Shown here: in pieces, positions 27,898 through 36,463 of the stretch
Layout of the letters: every line of letters begins with the position of its first letter
Position numbering within the stretch: position 1 is the stretch's first letter
Assembly: GCA_964614645.1 (NCBI GenBank)
Contig: CAZTMA010000002.1
Span: 1-64,000 of the forward strand
Direction of reading: 5' to 3'
DNA from: MWBF01 sp964614645
GTDB taxonomy: Bacteria; Chloroflexota; Anaerolineae; CG2-30-64-16
DNA: 64,000 bases
The notes under the pieces: model-generated
What the model was told of the DNA's origin: nothing
Seen by the model: only the letters and a program-made list of their open reading frames with translations
The model's database searches: none
Translations under genes and position numbers: made by a program

Positions 27898-29300
27898 TGC
27901 CCCGCGCGCGTGTGCTGGCTGAAGGCTGGGATGTCCGGTCGGCCCTGGGGCTGCACACGGAGGCGCTGGCCCGCGTGCTCGACGGTTTGGGCTGGGAGGT
28001 CAGCGTGGCCTTGCAGAACCCGCGCGGCGTGCCCGCCGCGTGGCGCAGCCGTCTGGCACGCACACCCGGCCCGGCCGAGCTGACCATCCTGCAATATCCC
28101 ATCTGGTTCCCGCTGGCCGAAACCCTGCATGAGGCAAGCGGTGCGACGCTCTTCTGGTACCACGGCGTCACCCCACCCGAGATGTGGAGCAGTGCAGAGG
28201 ATCGCGACCTGCTGGTGCGCTCCGTGGCAGGCACGGAGTTGGCCTGGCACGCCCACCTGGCAGTCTGCGACAGTCCATACATCGCCGGCGAGCTCCGGCG
28301 CTACACCGGCTATCCAGGGGAGCGCGTGCGCATCGTGCCTCTGGGCGTGGATGGGGCGCGGTTCGCGGCTGCGCCGCCCGCGGCTGAGCTGGAGCGGCTG
28401 CGCAGCCGGTGGCATCTCACCGGCCGCCGGGTGCTCCTCTATGTCGGGCGCATCGCGGGCAACAAGCGCGTGGACCTGCTGATTGAAGCGCTCGCGAGGC
28501 TGGCCGGCCCCCATCCCGACCTGCACCTGCTGGTGGTCGGCGACACGAGCAGCCTGCCCGCCTACCGTGACCTCACCGCGCAGCTGCAGCGCCTGGCCGC
28601 AGACCGCGGGGTAGCAGACCGCGTCACGTTCGCGGGCCGCGTCGACGACCTGTGGCCGGTCTATCACCTGGCCGGCGCGTTGGTGACGGCCTCGCAGCAC
28701 GAAGGGTTCGGCGTCCCCCTGGTCGAAGCCATGGCCGCGGGCGTGCCCGTGGTAGCGAGCGCGAGCGCCGCGCTGCCGTGGGTGCTGGGTGCGCCGGACG
28801 AGCCGGCCGGGCTGCTGTTCCCGCCCGGTGATGCCGCCGCGCTGGCGGAGTGCGTCGCGCAGGTGCTGGATGACGGCGAGTTGCGCCGGGTGCTGGTCGA
28901 GCGGGGCCGCGCCCGGGCGCAGGATTTCAGTCTCGCTGCCTTCAGCGCCAACACGGCGCGCGTGCTGGCCGAAGTCGTGGAGTTCGGCCGGGAAACAGCG
29001 CGGCCGGTCTCGCCCGTCACGCACAGCCCGCTGTACCGGCAGGCGGATGTCGCGCTGCGCGACTACCGCGTGCGTTCCGGCCTGCCCATCATCGGGCCGC
29101 TGGTTGCCTGGTTGCGGCGCAACAGCACATCGCACGTCAAAGAGGCCTACCTGGACCGCATCGTGGAGCAGCAGGTGCTGTTCAACCGGCAACTGGTCGC
29201 AGAGATTGAGCGGCTCAACACGCGGCTGCAGCGGCTGGAGGGTGCGCCGTCCCCCGGCCCGGCAGACGACGCACCCCCGGCCATAGCGGATGAAGATTGA
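27897..29300 (+). CDS. Glycosyltransferase family 4 with a C-terminal linker module but no methyltransferase
   Basis: GT-B enzyme of 467 residues starting at the ATG that overlaps the previous stop (TGATG). It resembles the GT4 half of the preceding fusion: YHGVTPPEMWSS, LYVGRIAGNKRVDLLI and SQHEGFGVPLVEAMAAGVPVV are near copies of its motifs. After the GT domain (to about residue 370) it carries the same YRVRSGLPIIGPL / WLRRNSTSHVKE module and a short coiled coil, then stops. It looks like a duplicate of the fusion that lost or never gained its methyltransferase. It is the last gene of the operon; strong hairpins follow. Confidence 0.87.
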   Translation: MPRARVLAEGWDVRSALGLHTEALARVLDGLGWEVSVALQNPRGVPAAWRSRLARTPGPAELTILQYPIWFPLAETLHEASGATLFWYHGVTPPEMWSSAEDRDLLVRSVAGTELAWHAHLAVCDSPYIAGELRRYTGYPGERVRIVPLGVDGARFAAAPPAAELERLRSRWHLTGRRVLLYVGRIAGNKRVDLLIEALARLAGPHPDLHLLVVGDTSSLPAYRDLTAQLQRLAADRGVADRVTFAGRVDDLWPVYHLAGALVTASQHEGFGVPLVEAMAAGVPVVASASAALPWVLGAPDEPAGLLFPPGDAAALAECVAQVLDDGELRRVLVERGRARAQDFSLAAFSANTARVLAEVVEFGRETARPVSPVTHSPLYRQADVALRDYRVRSGLPIIGPLVAWLRRNSTSHVKEAYLDRIVEQQVLFNRQLVAEIERLNTRLQRLEGAPSPGPADDAPPAIADED

Positions 29301-29315
29301 GAATGTGACCTTCCC

Positions 29316-29377
29316 ATCTCGCGGAGTCCGCATTTGAGAATGCGGACTCCGCGAGATGAGAATGCGGACTCCGCATT
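29316..29377. repeat. Nested palindromes: 18-bp hairpin plus 8-bp hairpin
   Basis: An 18-base perfect inverted repeat (29316-29333 with 29340-29357, 6-base loop) is followed by an 8-base one (29361-29368 with 29370-29377). The 13-base core atgcggactccgc appears in both, so the second may be a partial duplicate of the first. It lies just after the last glycosyltransferase gene. Confidence 0.75.
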
Positions 29378-29397
29378 TTGAATACAACCTGAGAGCA

Positions 29398-29440
29398 AGG
29401 CCCCAGGGTCGTCGGGTGACGATCCTGGGGCCTCATTTTG
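29398..29440. terminator. Bidirectional terminator between convergent genes
   Basis: A 16-base stem (29398-29413 with 29418-29433, one G-T pair, GGGT loop) is followed by cattttg, and on the other strand by ttgctctcagg. It lies between the rightward glycan operon and the leftward lamin-tail gene. The stem is very GC-rich, as expected for a factor-independent terminator. Confidence 0.8.
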
Positions 29441-29481
29441 CAGACGGGCGTTGATGGGGTGCAGGTGTGGAGCGGGTGGAA

Positions 29482-30666
29482 TCAGGACTGCCGGGTGAGC
29501 AGCCGGGAGCCGGCGGCCGCCAGCCCCAGCGCGCCCGCAACAACCAACCAGGCAGCCAGATGGGCCTCCCGGCGGGCAATCGCGCCGGACAGCCCGACGG
29601 CATTGGGCCGGGCCACCATGACCGCAATCGGATCGTGCCGCGTGGATGTGCCGTCGAATGCGACATCCTCCAGGCTATACCAGTAGGTCATCCCGGGTTC
29701 GACTGCCGCATCGGTCCAGGCGTACCGGGCGCCCGTGGTCGCGCCCGGCGTCCGGGCCGGGATCAGCGTGGCATTGATGCGGATCCACGGCCCCTCTGCC
29801 GGCAGCCTGCGGTAGATGTTGAACCCCGCATTCTCGACCTCAGTGACGGTTTCCCAGGTGAGCTGCACGGCGGGGCCTTCGGCGTGCGCCTCCCAGGTCG
29901 CCAGCGTCACAGCCTGCGGGGTACAGATGACAGCCGGCGCAGCCGTATTGCGCGGGTTCGGCGGACCCGTGACGAAGTCGGTCGCGTTCTGATTCTCATC
30001 CTGGCAGCCATCGGCCTGCCGGATGACCGCGATCGTGTTGCCCCCGGCCGGCGCCGGATCATCTCCTTCATAGCATCTGGCGTCTGGGCCGTAGCCTACC
30101 ATGTCCAGGGGCGCGATTTGGCTCGTACAGGCTTTCGGGATCGTGTTCTGGTGGTTGACGAGGTAGATCATCGCGTTGTCGTTTGCGATTTCCAGGGCGG
30201 GGTTGGCCGCGTCCACTGCCGGCAGCGGCGCGCCGCATGGTCGTGTGCCGGATTCACAACCATTGAAGCTGCTGCCCGCTGCCAGGTAATAGCCCCCTGC
30301 GGGAATGACGCCGCTGAGGTCGATGCGCAGGCCCTCACCGAACTGGTTGCTCTTGAAGTATTGGATGCTCCAGCCCGTGACATCCACTTCAGTCTGGCCG
30401 GCGTTGTGGAGCTCGACGAAATCGTTCCGGTAAGAGGCGCCAGCCAGACCACCGCCGCCGTAGATCTGGCTGATGCGGACCTCAGAGGCATCGGCAATTT
30501 GAGTGGGTGCAGGCACGGCAGGCGGCGCGCCGGCCAGCGGTATTGGTATGAGGCAGACTGCCAGCATGAGCAGGATGATGCCAAGGCGGCCAACCGAGAG
30601 CGAGTGGGATATCGCACCGCGCGACGCGCAGGTGCAGGGCGCGGCCGGATGACGAACGGGCTTCAT
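29482..30666 (-). CDS. Lamin-tail-domain surface protein with C-terminal membrane anchor
   Basis: The 394-residue protein has an N-terminal signal region (a basic stretch, then LGIILLMLAVCLIPIPLAGA), an LTD beta domain (VRISQIYGGGG, NDFVELHNAG, VDVTGWSIQY, LSGVIPAGGYYLAAGSS), a fibronectin-III-like segment (VQLTWETVTEVENAGFNIYR), and a C-terminal hydrophobic helix AAWLVVAGALGLAAAG followed by Arg. It would stand on the cell surface. The start at 30666 has a strong ribosome site (aaaggag, 8 bases away) and fits the signal sequence, unlike the longer frame from 30765. Function unknown; such domains are common in secreted Chloroflexota proteins and nucleases. Confidence 0.82.
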   Translation of the reverse strand: MKPVRHPAAPCTCASRGAISHSLSVGRLGIILLMLAVCLIPIPLAGAPPAVPAPTQIADASEVRISQIYGGGGLAGASYRNDFVELHNAGQTEVDVTGWSIQYFKSNQFGEGLRIDLSGVIPAGGYYLAAGSSFNGCESGTRPCGAPLPAVDAANPALEIANDNAMIYLVNHQNTIPKACTSQIAPLDMVGYGPDARCYEGDDPAPAGGNTIAVIRQADGCQDENQNATDFVTGPPNPRNTAAPAVICTPQAVTLATWEAHAEGPAVQLTWETVTEVENAGFNIYRRLPAEGPWIRINATLIPARTPGATTGARYAWTDAAVEPGMTYWYSLEDVAFDGTSTRHDPIAVMVARPNAVGLSGAIARREAHLAAWLVVAGALGLAAAGSRLLTRQS

Positions 30667-30851
30667 GGCGTGGACTCCTTTGTCTGGGGCGGAAAGCGAT
30701 GAGGCACGCAAGGGGAACGGCATGCCGGACAACAATGTGAGATGATTCGCCGTCTGCTCGTACACGCGGGATTGTAATGAGCGCGTGGGGTGCTGTCAAA
30801 TACCGGAGAGGGCATCCACGCAGCCAGGCACTTCCCAATTGCAGAATTCGG

Positions 30852-30860
30852 TGCGATAAT
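30852..30860 (+). promoter_or_regulatory. Extended -10 promoter element upstream of the SulP gene
   Basis: TGCGATAAT is an extended -10 (TGn + GATAAT), 35 bases before the ATG at 30895. A weak -35 (ttccca) lies 17 bases upstream. Confidence 0.45.
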
Positions 30861-30894
30861 CGGCTCCGAATCACTGCTCAGGACAGGCGTACGC

Positions 30895-33018
30895 ATGACG
30901 ACTACTTCCGGCTACACGCTTCGTTCCGGGCTGCGGCTTCTGGCGCGGCCGGTGGACGTGCTGCGCGGCGTCCGGCGGGAGGACCTGCGCGCCGACTTCA
31001 TGGCGGCCCTGACGGTGACGATGGTGCTGCTGCCCCAGACCATGGCCTATGCCTTGCTGGCCGGGCTGCCGCCCGAGGTGGGCCTGTACTCCGCCATCAT
31101 TGCCAGCATCGTGGGGGCGTTGTGGGGATCCTCCAACCAGCTCCAGACCGGCCCCAGCAATACCGTGGCCCTGCTGAGCCTGGCCGCGCTGACGCCGCTT
31201 GCCGTGCCCGGCACGCCGCCTTATCTGCTCGGGGCGAGCCTGCTGGCTTTCATGGGCGGAATCCTGCGCCTGGCGATGGGGCTGGCGCGTCTCGGCCTGC
31301 TGGTGCGCTTCGTATCTGATGCCGTCATCGTGGGTTTCACGGCGGGCGCAGGCGTGTTGATCGTCTTCAACCAGCTTGCGGAGCTGCTGCGGCTTGACCT
31401 GCCCCGCAGCTCCGGGCCGATCGACACGGTGCGGTTGCTCACGCCTCGGCTGCACGAGACGCACCTGCCGAGCCTCGCGCTGGGTCTGGGCGCCATTGCG
31501 ATTATCGTCCTGCTCAAGCGGATGAACCGCCGGCTGCCGGGGCCGCTCATCGCGATTGTCGTGGGCGCGCTGGCAGCCGTCTTGCTCGCGCTCGACGTCA
31601 GGGTGGTCGGCAGCCTGCCGCGCGGCCTTCCCCCGTTCAGCCTGCCGCCGGTGACAGACCTTGAGCTGGTCGGCGCGCTCTCAACCGCCGCGCTGTCCGT
31701 CACCGCCATCGGTTTGGTCGAGGCCATCTCGAACGCGCGCTCCATTGCCAGCCACACCGGTCAACGCCTGGACAGCAACCAGGAGTTCGTGGGGCAGGGG
31801 CTTGCTAACATCGCCGTCGGCTTCTTCTCCGGCTGCCCTGTCACCGGCTCGTTCGGGCGCTCCATGCTCAACCTGCAGTCCGGTGCGCGCACGCCGATGG
31901 CAAACGTCTTCACGGGGCTGCTGGTCGCGGTCGCCGTGCTTGGCCTGGGGCCGCTGGCCTCTTATATCCCGATGGCGTCGCTGGCCGGCGTGCTGCTGGT
32001 GACGGCCGCCAATCTTGTCGACCGCAAGGAAATGGCGCGCATCTGGCGCGGGGGCGGGGCCGACCGGCTCACCATGCTGGTCACGCTCGTGGCCACCCTG
32101 ACCCTGCCCTTGCAGTTTGCCGTGCTCGCGGGCATCCTGATGTCGCTGGGCGCGTACCTGCTGCGCACCAGCACCCCGCGCGTGCGTACCGTCCTGCCGT
32201 CGGACGGATTTCGCCACTTCGAGCCCCAACCCGATGTGCCGCCGTGCCCGCAGTTGAGCATCACCGAAATCCTGGGCGACCTGTATTTCGGCGCAGTGCA
32301 GCACGTCGGAGAGGCAGTGTATCAGAACCTGGTGAGCAACCCGAGCCAGCGCTTCCTCCTGCTGCGCATGCACAGCGTCAACAACTGCGACATCAGCGGC
32401 ATTCACGCGCTGGAATCCATCGTGCGCAACTATCGCGAGGCGGGCGGCGATGTGTATATGTCGCGGGTCAGGCTGCCGGTGCTGCAGGAGATGAACGCAT
32501 CCGGCTTCCTCGAATATTTCGGCCGCGACCATCTGCTGGACGAGGATGCCGCCATCGGGTACATCTTCCATCATGTGCTCGACCCGGCCATCTGCATCTA
32601 CGAGTGCCCCGTCCGGGCCTTTCGCGAGTGCCAGAACCTGCCCAAGCAGCTGCCCGACATCGACGCGGGCAGTAGCATCCACACCGAGCGGCCCTCCGTG
32701 CCGGCGCCGGCTATTGAGCCCTTGGCCCTGTGGGAAGCGCTGCGGAGCGATACGCCGCCGGTGGTCATCGATGTGCGGGAGCCGCGCGAGTTCAGGCAAG
32801 GTCGCGTGCCCGGCAGCCGGTCGATACCCCTGCCCGCCCTGCTTGCGGACCCCAGCCAGGCGCCGGATGACCGGCCGGTGGTCTTCGTGTGTCGCGGCGG
32901 CCGGCGCAGCGCCCGTGCCGCCGCTGCGCTGCTGGCGGCCGGGCACAACAATGTCGCGGCCTTGCGCGGCGGCATGCTGGCCTGGGAAGCTGCGAATCTG
33001 CTGGAGGCGATGGAATGA
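30895..33018 (+). CDS. SulP-family anion transporter fused to STAS and rhodanese domains
   Basis: Membrane transporter for sulfate, bicarbonate or another anion. The 707-residue protein has about 10-12 helices (residues about 30-420; entry motif QTMAYALLAGLPPEVGLYSA), a STAS domain (about 452-545), a short Cys-bearing segment (CIYECPVRAFREC), and a rhodanese domain (about 607-703) with VIDVREPREF and the active-site loop CRGGRRS (Cys666). The rhodanese could handle persulfide sulfur linked to transport. Start 30895 has aggacag upstream; the open frame further left lacks family similarity. The stop overlaps the next ATG. Confidence 0.9.
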   Translation: MTTTSGYTLRSGLRLLARPVDVLRGVRREDLRADFMAALTVTMVLLPQTMAYALLAGLPPEVGLYSAIIASIVGALWGSSNQLQTGPSNTVALLSLAALTPLAVPGTPPYLLGASLLAFMGGILRLAMGLARLGLLVRFVSDAVIVGFTAGAGVLIVFNQLAELLRLDLPRSSGPIDTVRLLTPRLHETHLPSLALGLGAIAIIVLLKRMNRRLPGPLIAIVVGALAAVLLALDVRVVGSLPRGLPPFSLPPVTDLELVGALSTAALSVTAIGLVEAISNARSIASHTGQRLDSNQEFVGQGLANIAVGFFSGCPVTGSFGRSMLNLQSGARTPMANVFTGLLVAVAVLGLGPLASYIPMASLAGVLLVTAANLVDRKEMARIWRGGGADRLTMLVTLVATLTLPLQFAVLAGILMSLGAYLLRTSTPRVRTVLPSDGFRHFEPQPDVPPCPQLSITEILGDLYFGAVQHVGEAVYQNLVSNPSQRFLLLRMHSVNNCDISGIHALESIVRNYREAGGDVYMSRVRLPVLQEMNASGFLEYFGRDHLLDEDAAIGYIFHHVLDPAICIYECPVRAFRECQNLPKQLPDIDAGSSIHTERPSVPAPAIEPLALWEALRSDTPPVVIDVREPREFRQGRVPGSRSIPLPALLADPSQAPDDRPVVFVCRGGRRSARAAAALLAAGHNNVAALRGGMLAWEAANLLEAME

Positions 33019-33989
33019 ACACTCCCACTGTGCTACCGTCCAACATGGGCCTGGACCTGGTGCGCGCCACGGAGCTGGCCGCGTTGGGCGCCGGGCGCTG
33101 GTCCGGGTTGGGCCGGCCTGAAGAGGCCGAGCGCGCTGCTACCGGGACGATGCGGCGGGCGCTGAACCTGATCCGCATGGATGGCATCCTGTGTCAGGGC
33201 GAGGAGAGCCGGCGCGGCGGTGAGGCCATGTTCGCCACCGGCGAACCGCTGGGGACGGGTGAGGGCCCGCAGGCGGATGTCCTGGCTGACGCGCTGGAGG
33301 GCGGGCGCCTGCTGGCCGGGGGCTATCCCGGCGCGCTCTCAGTCGTGGCCGTCGCCCCGCGCGGCGCGATCTGGACCCCGCGCGGGATGCCCTACATGGA
33401 AAAGATTGTGACGAATGCCGAGGTCGGGGCCGCGCTCGTGCCCGAGTGCATGGATGCGCCCGCAGCCTGGACGCTGGCGCTGGTGGCGCGCGCCAAGCAC
33501 AAGGAAGTGCGCGACCTCGTCGTGTTTGTGTTGGACCGGCCCCGGCATGCCGACCTCGTTGCGGAGATTCGCGCGGCAGGTGCGCACGTGCTGTTGCGCG
33601 CGGGCGGCGATGTGGCCGGCGCGTTGATGGCGTGTCTGCGCGGGGGCAAAGTGGACTTGCTCATGGGCACCGGTGGGGTGCCGCAGGGGTTGATGGCTGC
33701 CTGTGCGGTCAAGGCCGCGCGCGGCGCGATGCTCGGCCGGCTGTCCGCCCGGACCGCAGACGAGGCGGCCGCGTTGCGTGCCGCGGATCCGGATGCCCGG
33801 CGCATCCGCACGGCGGACGAGATCGTGAGCGGGCCGTATGCCTTCTTCGTCGCCACGGGCATCACGGACAGCCCGCTGCTCAGCGGCGTGCGCTACCACG
33901 GCCCGAACGCCGAGTCCAACTCCATCATCCTGCGGGCCGAGACAGGCATCCGCCGCACCATCGTCACGGAGCACTGGCTGGCTGAGTGA
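33015..33989 (+). CDS. GlpX-like class II fructose-1,6-bisphosphatase homologue with altered metal ligands
   Basis: The 324-residue protein aligns by eye with GlpX over its whole length: LVRATELAALGAGRW, MDGILCQGEE, DALEG at 92-96, PYMEKIV at 126-132, LRAGGDVAGALMAC, GTGGVPQG at 218-225, FVATGIT. Classical GlpX would hydrolyse fructose 1,6-bisphosphate in gluconeogenesis. But the RGDKN Asp is replaced by an Arg/Pro region (GLGRPEE, 31-37), the GEGE..EAPML segment is rewritten, DP(I/L)EGT lost its Thr (now Gly97), and the Glu of GGAPEG is Gln224. It may have lost or changed its activity. It overlaps the SulP gene by 4 bases. Catalysis is uncertain. Confidence 0.82.
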   Translation: MNTPTVLPSNMGLDLVRATELAALGAGRWSGLGRPEEAERAATGTMRRALNLIRMDGILCQGEESRRGGEAMFATGEPLGTGEGPQADVLADALEGGRLLAGGYPGALSVVAVAPRGAIWTPRGMPYMEKIVTNAEVGAALVPECMDAPAAWTLALVARAKHKEVRDLVVFVLDRPRHADLVAEIRAAGAHVLLRAGGDVAGALMACLRGGKVDLLMGTGGVPQGLMAACAVKAARGAMLGRLSARTADEAAALRAADPDARRIRTADEIVSGPYAFFVATGITDSPLLSGVRYHGPNAESNSIILRAETGIRRTIVTEHWLAE

Positions 33990-33998
33990 TGGCGCCCC

Positions 33999-34661
33999 CT
34001 AGACGCTGGCCAATGTCCTGACGCCCACCGTCGCGAAGTACACCCCGAACCCCAGCAGGAACACGCCGCAGCCCAGCAGCACGGCACGATAGCCGCGCTC
34101 ACCGAACAGCCGCCGCCCGGACCCCACCAGCAAGCTCAGCCCGCCGAGCCAGCCCAGGTCGGTCAGCCAGTGCGTCAACGCCAGGCCGCCGACCGCCAGG
34201 ACGCTGCCGTTCAGCGCGGTCACGCGGGCGAGGTAGCTCGCGCCGAGCGTGGCCCACCAGAGCGACCAGTAGGGGTTCGTCACGGTGAAGATGATGCCGC
34301 CGGGGATGTGGCCGAAGCGGAGCGCGGCCGGCGCGGGTGCGGCGGCTGCCGCCGCGAGCGAGAGCTGCCCGCGGAGCGTGCCGGCGACGAGACCGTAGCC
34401 CAGCCACAGCAGCACGAGGCTGCCGGTCAGCGCGACCAGCCCGCCGACGATGGGCTGCTGGAGCCACGCGCCCAGGCCATACGCAATGGCGAATGCCAGC
34501 GGAATCTCGACCAGCCCGTGTCCGAGCGCCAGCCCTGTGCCCGCCCAGCGGCCTGCGCGCACTCCCTCGCTGATGGCCAGCGCGGTCAGCGGGCCGGGCG
34601 ACAGCGCGCCGGAGAGACTGATGAGCATGAAGGTGGCGTACAGGACGAGCAGGTCAGGCAT
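33999..34661 (-). CDS. LysE/RhtB-family amino acid exporter
   Basis: Inner-membrane exporter of 220 residues with six predicted helices. The N-terminus has the family start LISLSGALSPGPLTALAIS, including the SPGP motif, and the middle has GGIIFTVTNPYWSLWWATLG, the NP-x-x motif of the fourth helix. Substrate is unknown. It converges with the GlpX-like gene, nine bases apart, and its start overlaps the end of the M20 gene by 8 bases. The pairing with a peptidase suggests export of amino acids released from amides or peptides; this is inference. Confidence 0.88.
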   Translation of the reverse strand: MPDLLVLYATFMLISLSGALSPGPLTALAISEGVRAGRWAGTGLALGHGLVEIPLAFAIAYGLGAWLQQPIVGGLVALTGSLVLLWLGYGLVAGTLRGQLSLAAAAAAPAPAALRFGHIPGGIIFTVTNPYWSLWWATLGASYLARVTALNGSVLAVGGLALTHWLTDLGWLGGLSLLVGSGRRLFGERGYRAVLLGCGVFLLGFGVYFATVGVRTLASV

Positions 34662-35838
34662 GCGAGAGATAGCGCACCGCGGCCGTGGTCAGCAGGGCAA
34701 CGCCCAGCGGCAGCGCGCGCTCATCGAAGTCGAAGCGCGGGTTGTGGTGCGGCGCATCCAGCCCCAGTTCCGCATTGGCGGAACCCACCAGCATGAAGCA
34801 CGCGGGCACGCGGCGGGCGAATTCCGAGAAGTCCTCCGACACCATCAGCGGCGGGTGCCAGCCGGCCGCATGCGCGCCGGCCACCTGGACGGCTGCGTTG
34901 CGCGCAATCTCTGCCACGGCCGGATCGTTGACCACGGCCTGCGTGACGCTCTGGATTTTGAGCTCGTAGTGCGCGCCCATGCCGTTGGTGATGCCATCCA
35001 GGAGGACCTGCAGCCGCGTGAGCACCATCTCGCGGACCGCCGGGGCAAAGGTGCGGATGGTGCCGAGCATCTCGACGGTCTCTGCGATGACGTTGAACGT
35101 GGTGCCGCCGCGAATGCTGCCGATGGTCAGCACCGCGGTCTCCTGCGGGTTGACGTTGCGGCTGACGATGGTCTGCAGCGCGGAGAGCACCTGCCCCGCA
35201 ACGGCGATGGCATCGACCGCTTCGTGCGGCTGCGCGCCGTGGCCGCCCTTGCCGCGAATCACAATCGTGAGGACATCTGCCGCGGCCATGAGCGGCCCGG
35301 CCTGCGCGACCACCCGGCCCAAGGGGAGTGAATTCCAGAGGTGCAGCCCAAACGCGGCATCGGGCACGGGATCGGCCAGCGCGCCGTCCGCAACCATGGC
35401 CGCGGCCCCGCCGTCGCCTTCCTCCGCCGGCTGGAAGACAAAGAGGACGCGGCCCGGTAGCTCCGCGGCGTGCCGCGCCAGCAGCGTGGCTGCACCCAGC
35501 CCCACCGCAACATGGCCGTCGTGGCCGCACGCGTGCATCACGCCGGGCGCCTGGGACGCGTAGGGCGCATCGCTGATTTCCTGGATCGGCAGCGCATCCA
35601 TGTCCGCGCGGAGCATGACCGTGGGGCCGGGCCGGCCGCCGTGCAGGAGCGCCACGACGCCCGTCTGCCCGACGCCGGTGCGGACCTCGTAGCCCAGCTC
35701 GCCCAGGGTCTGTGCCACGATGCCCGCCGTGCGATGCACCGCAAATCGCAGCTCGGGGTGTTGGTGCAGGTCGCGGCGCCACGCGATGAGCTGAGAGCGC
35801 AGGCCCTCGGCCTCGCTGCTGAAATCGATGTCGTGCAT
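34654..35838 (-). CDS. M20-family amidohydrolase (IAA-amino acid / hippurate hydrolase type)
   Basis: Metal-dependent cytosolic hydrolase of N-acyl amino acids or small amides, 394 residues from the ATG at 35838; the longer frame to 35883 reads through a palindrome. Motifs: WRRDLHQHPEL near the start, MLRADMDALPI, the metal site HACGHDGH, AEEGDGGA, and a later His in FGLHLWNS. A dimerisation domain is expected in the middle (VLTIVIRGKGGHGAQPHEAVD begins it). It shares 8 bases with the LysE-type exporter downstream. Confidence 0.92.
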   Translation of the reverse strand: MHDIDFSSEAEGLRSQLIAWRRDLHQHPELRFAVHRTAGIVAQTLGELGYEVRTGVGQTGVVALLHGGRPGPTVMLRADMDALPIQEISDAPYASQAPGVMHACGHDGHVAVGLGAATLLARHAAELPGRVLFVFQPAEEGDGGAAAMVADGALADPVPDAAFGLHLWNSLPLGRVVAQAGPLMAAADVLTIVIRGKGGHGAQPHEAVDAIAVAGQVLSALQTIVSRNVNPQETAVLTIGSIRGGTTFNVIAETVEMLGTIRTFAPAVREMVLTRLQVLLDGITNGMGAHYELKIQSVTQAVVNDPAVAEIARNAAVQVAGAHAAGWHPPLMVSEDFSEFARRVPACFMLVGSANAELGLDAPHHNPRFDFDERALPLGVALLTTAAVRYLSHA

Positions 35839-35858
35839 GGATGCTCCCGCGGTAATCT

Positions 35859-35891
35859 GGGTAGGGACGTTTCTGTGAAACATCCCTACCC
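35859..35891. repeat. Palindrome between M20 and flavin reductase genes
   Basis: The arms gggtaggga (35859-35867) and tccctaccc (35883-35891) are perfect; an inner gtttc/gaaac pair extends the stem. It lies upstream of the M20 start and downstream of the flavin reductase stop, so it may be a transcript hairpin or a dispersed repeat. Confidence 0.65.
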
Positions 35892-35901
35892 GATGGGATG
35901 A

Positions 35902-36423
35902 TCAGGCTTCCTGGCTGCCGCCGTAGGACCAGGGACTGGACCACAGCACCATGGGCTCGCCCTGGCGGCGCACGCCCGCGCCGGTCACCTCGCCCAGCAT
36001 GAGCACATGATCGCCCGGTGAGGCGGGCTCATCTGCGAGGCGGCATTCGACCCAGGCCAGGGCCTCGGTGAGCAGGGGACAATGGCTGTCGGTCATGCGA
36101 AACGCCTGGCCGCCCATCGCCTCCGTGTGCTCGCTGTCAGAATGGTGGGTGAAGAAGGTCGCTGCAATGGCCTGTTGATCCTGCGCGAGGATGTTCAGGG
36201 CAAAGCGCCGGCCCTTGCGCACGGCATGAGCCAGCCGCGAATTGCGCCGCAACGCCAGCAGCACGAGCGGGGGCTGAATGGACACCTGCATGGCCCAGGT
36301 GATGGTCGCCGCATGGATGACCTCCTGGTGACAGGCGGTCAGCACATACACGCCGTTGGAAAGCAGGCGCAGTGCGTCGGTGCGGACATCTGTCGGGGGC
36401 TGGATATCGGGCTTCACTGTCAC
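35902..36423 (-). CDS. Flavin reductase-like FMN-binding protein (A)
   Basis: Small FMN-binding split-barrel protein, 173 residues, of the flavin reductase / DIM6-NTAB family. It has GVYVLTAC, AATITWAMQVSIQPPLVLLAL (the flavin contact segment) and GDHVLMLGEVTGAG near the end. It may supply reduced flavin to an oxygenase or bind FMN for another redox task. A homologue lies immediately upstream in the same direction (36464). Each has W-x-M-Q at the same place, supporting tandem duplication. A nearby monooxygenase partner is not seen. Confidence 0.88.
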   Translation of the reverse strand: MTVKPDIQPPTDVRTDALRLLSNGVYVLTACHQEVIHAATITWAMQVSIQPPLVLLALRRNSRLAHAVRKGRRFALNILAQDQQAIAATFFTHHSDSEHTEAMGGQAFRMTDSHCPLLTEALAWVECRLADEPASPGDHVLMLGEVTGAGVRRQGEPMVLWSSPWSYGGSQEA

Positions 36424-36463
36424 ACCTCCCTTCGGCCGAAAACAGAGATCTTCCCGGCGGCCG

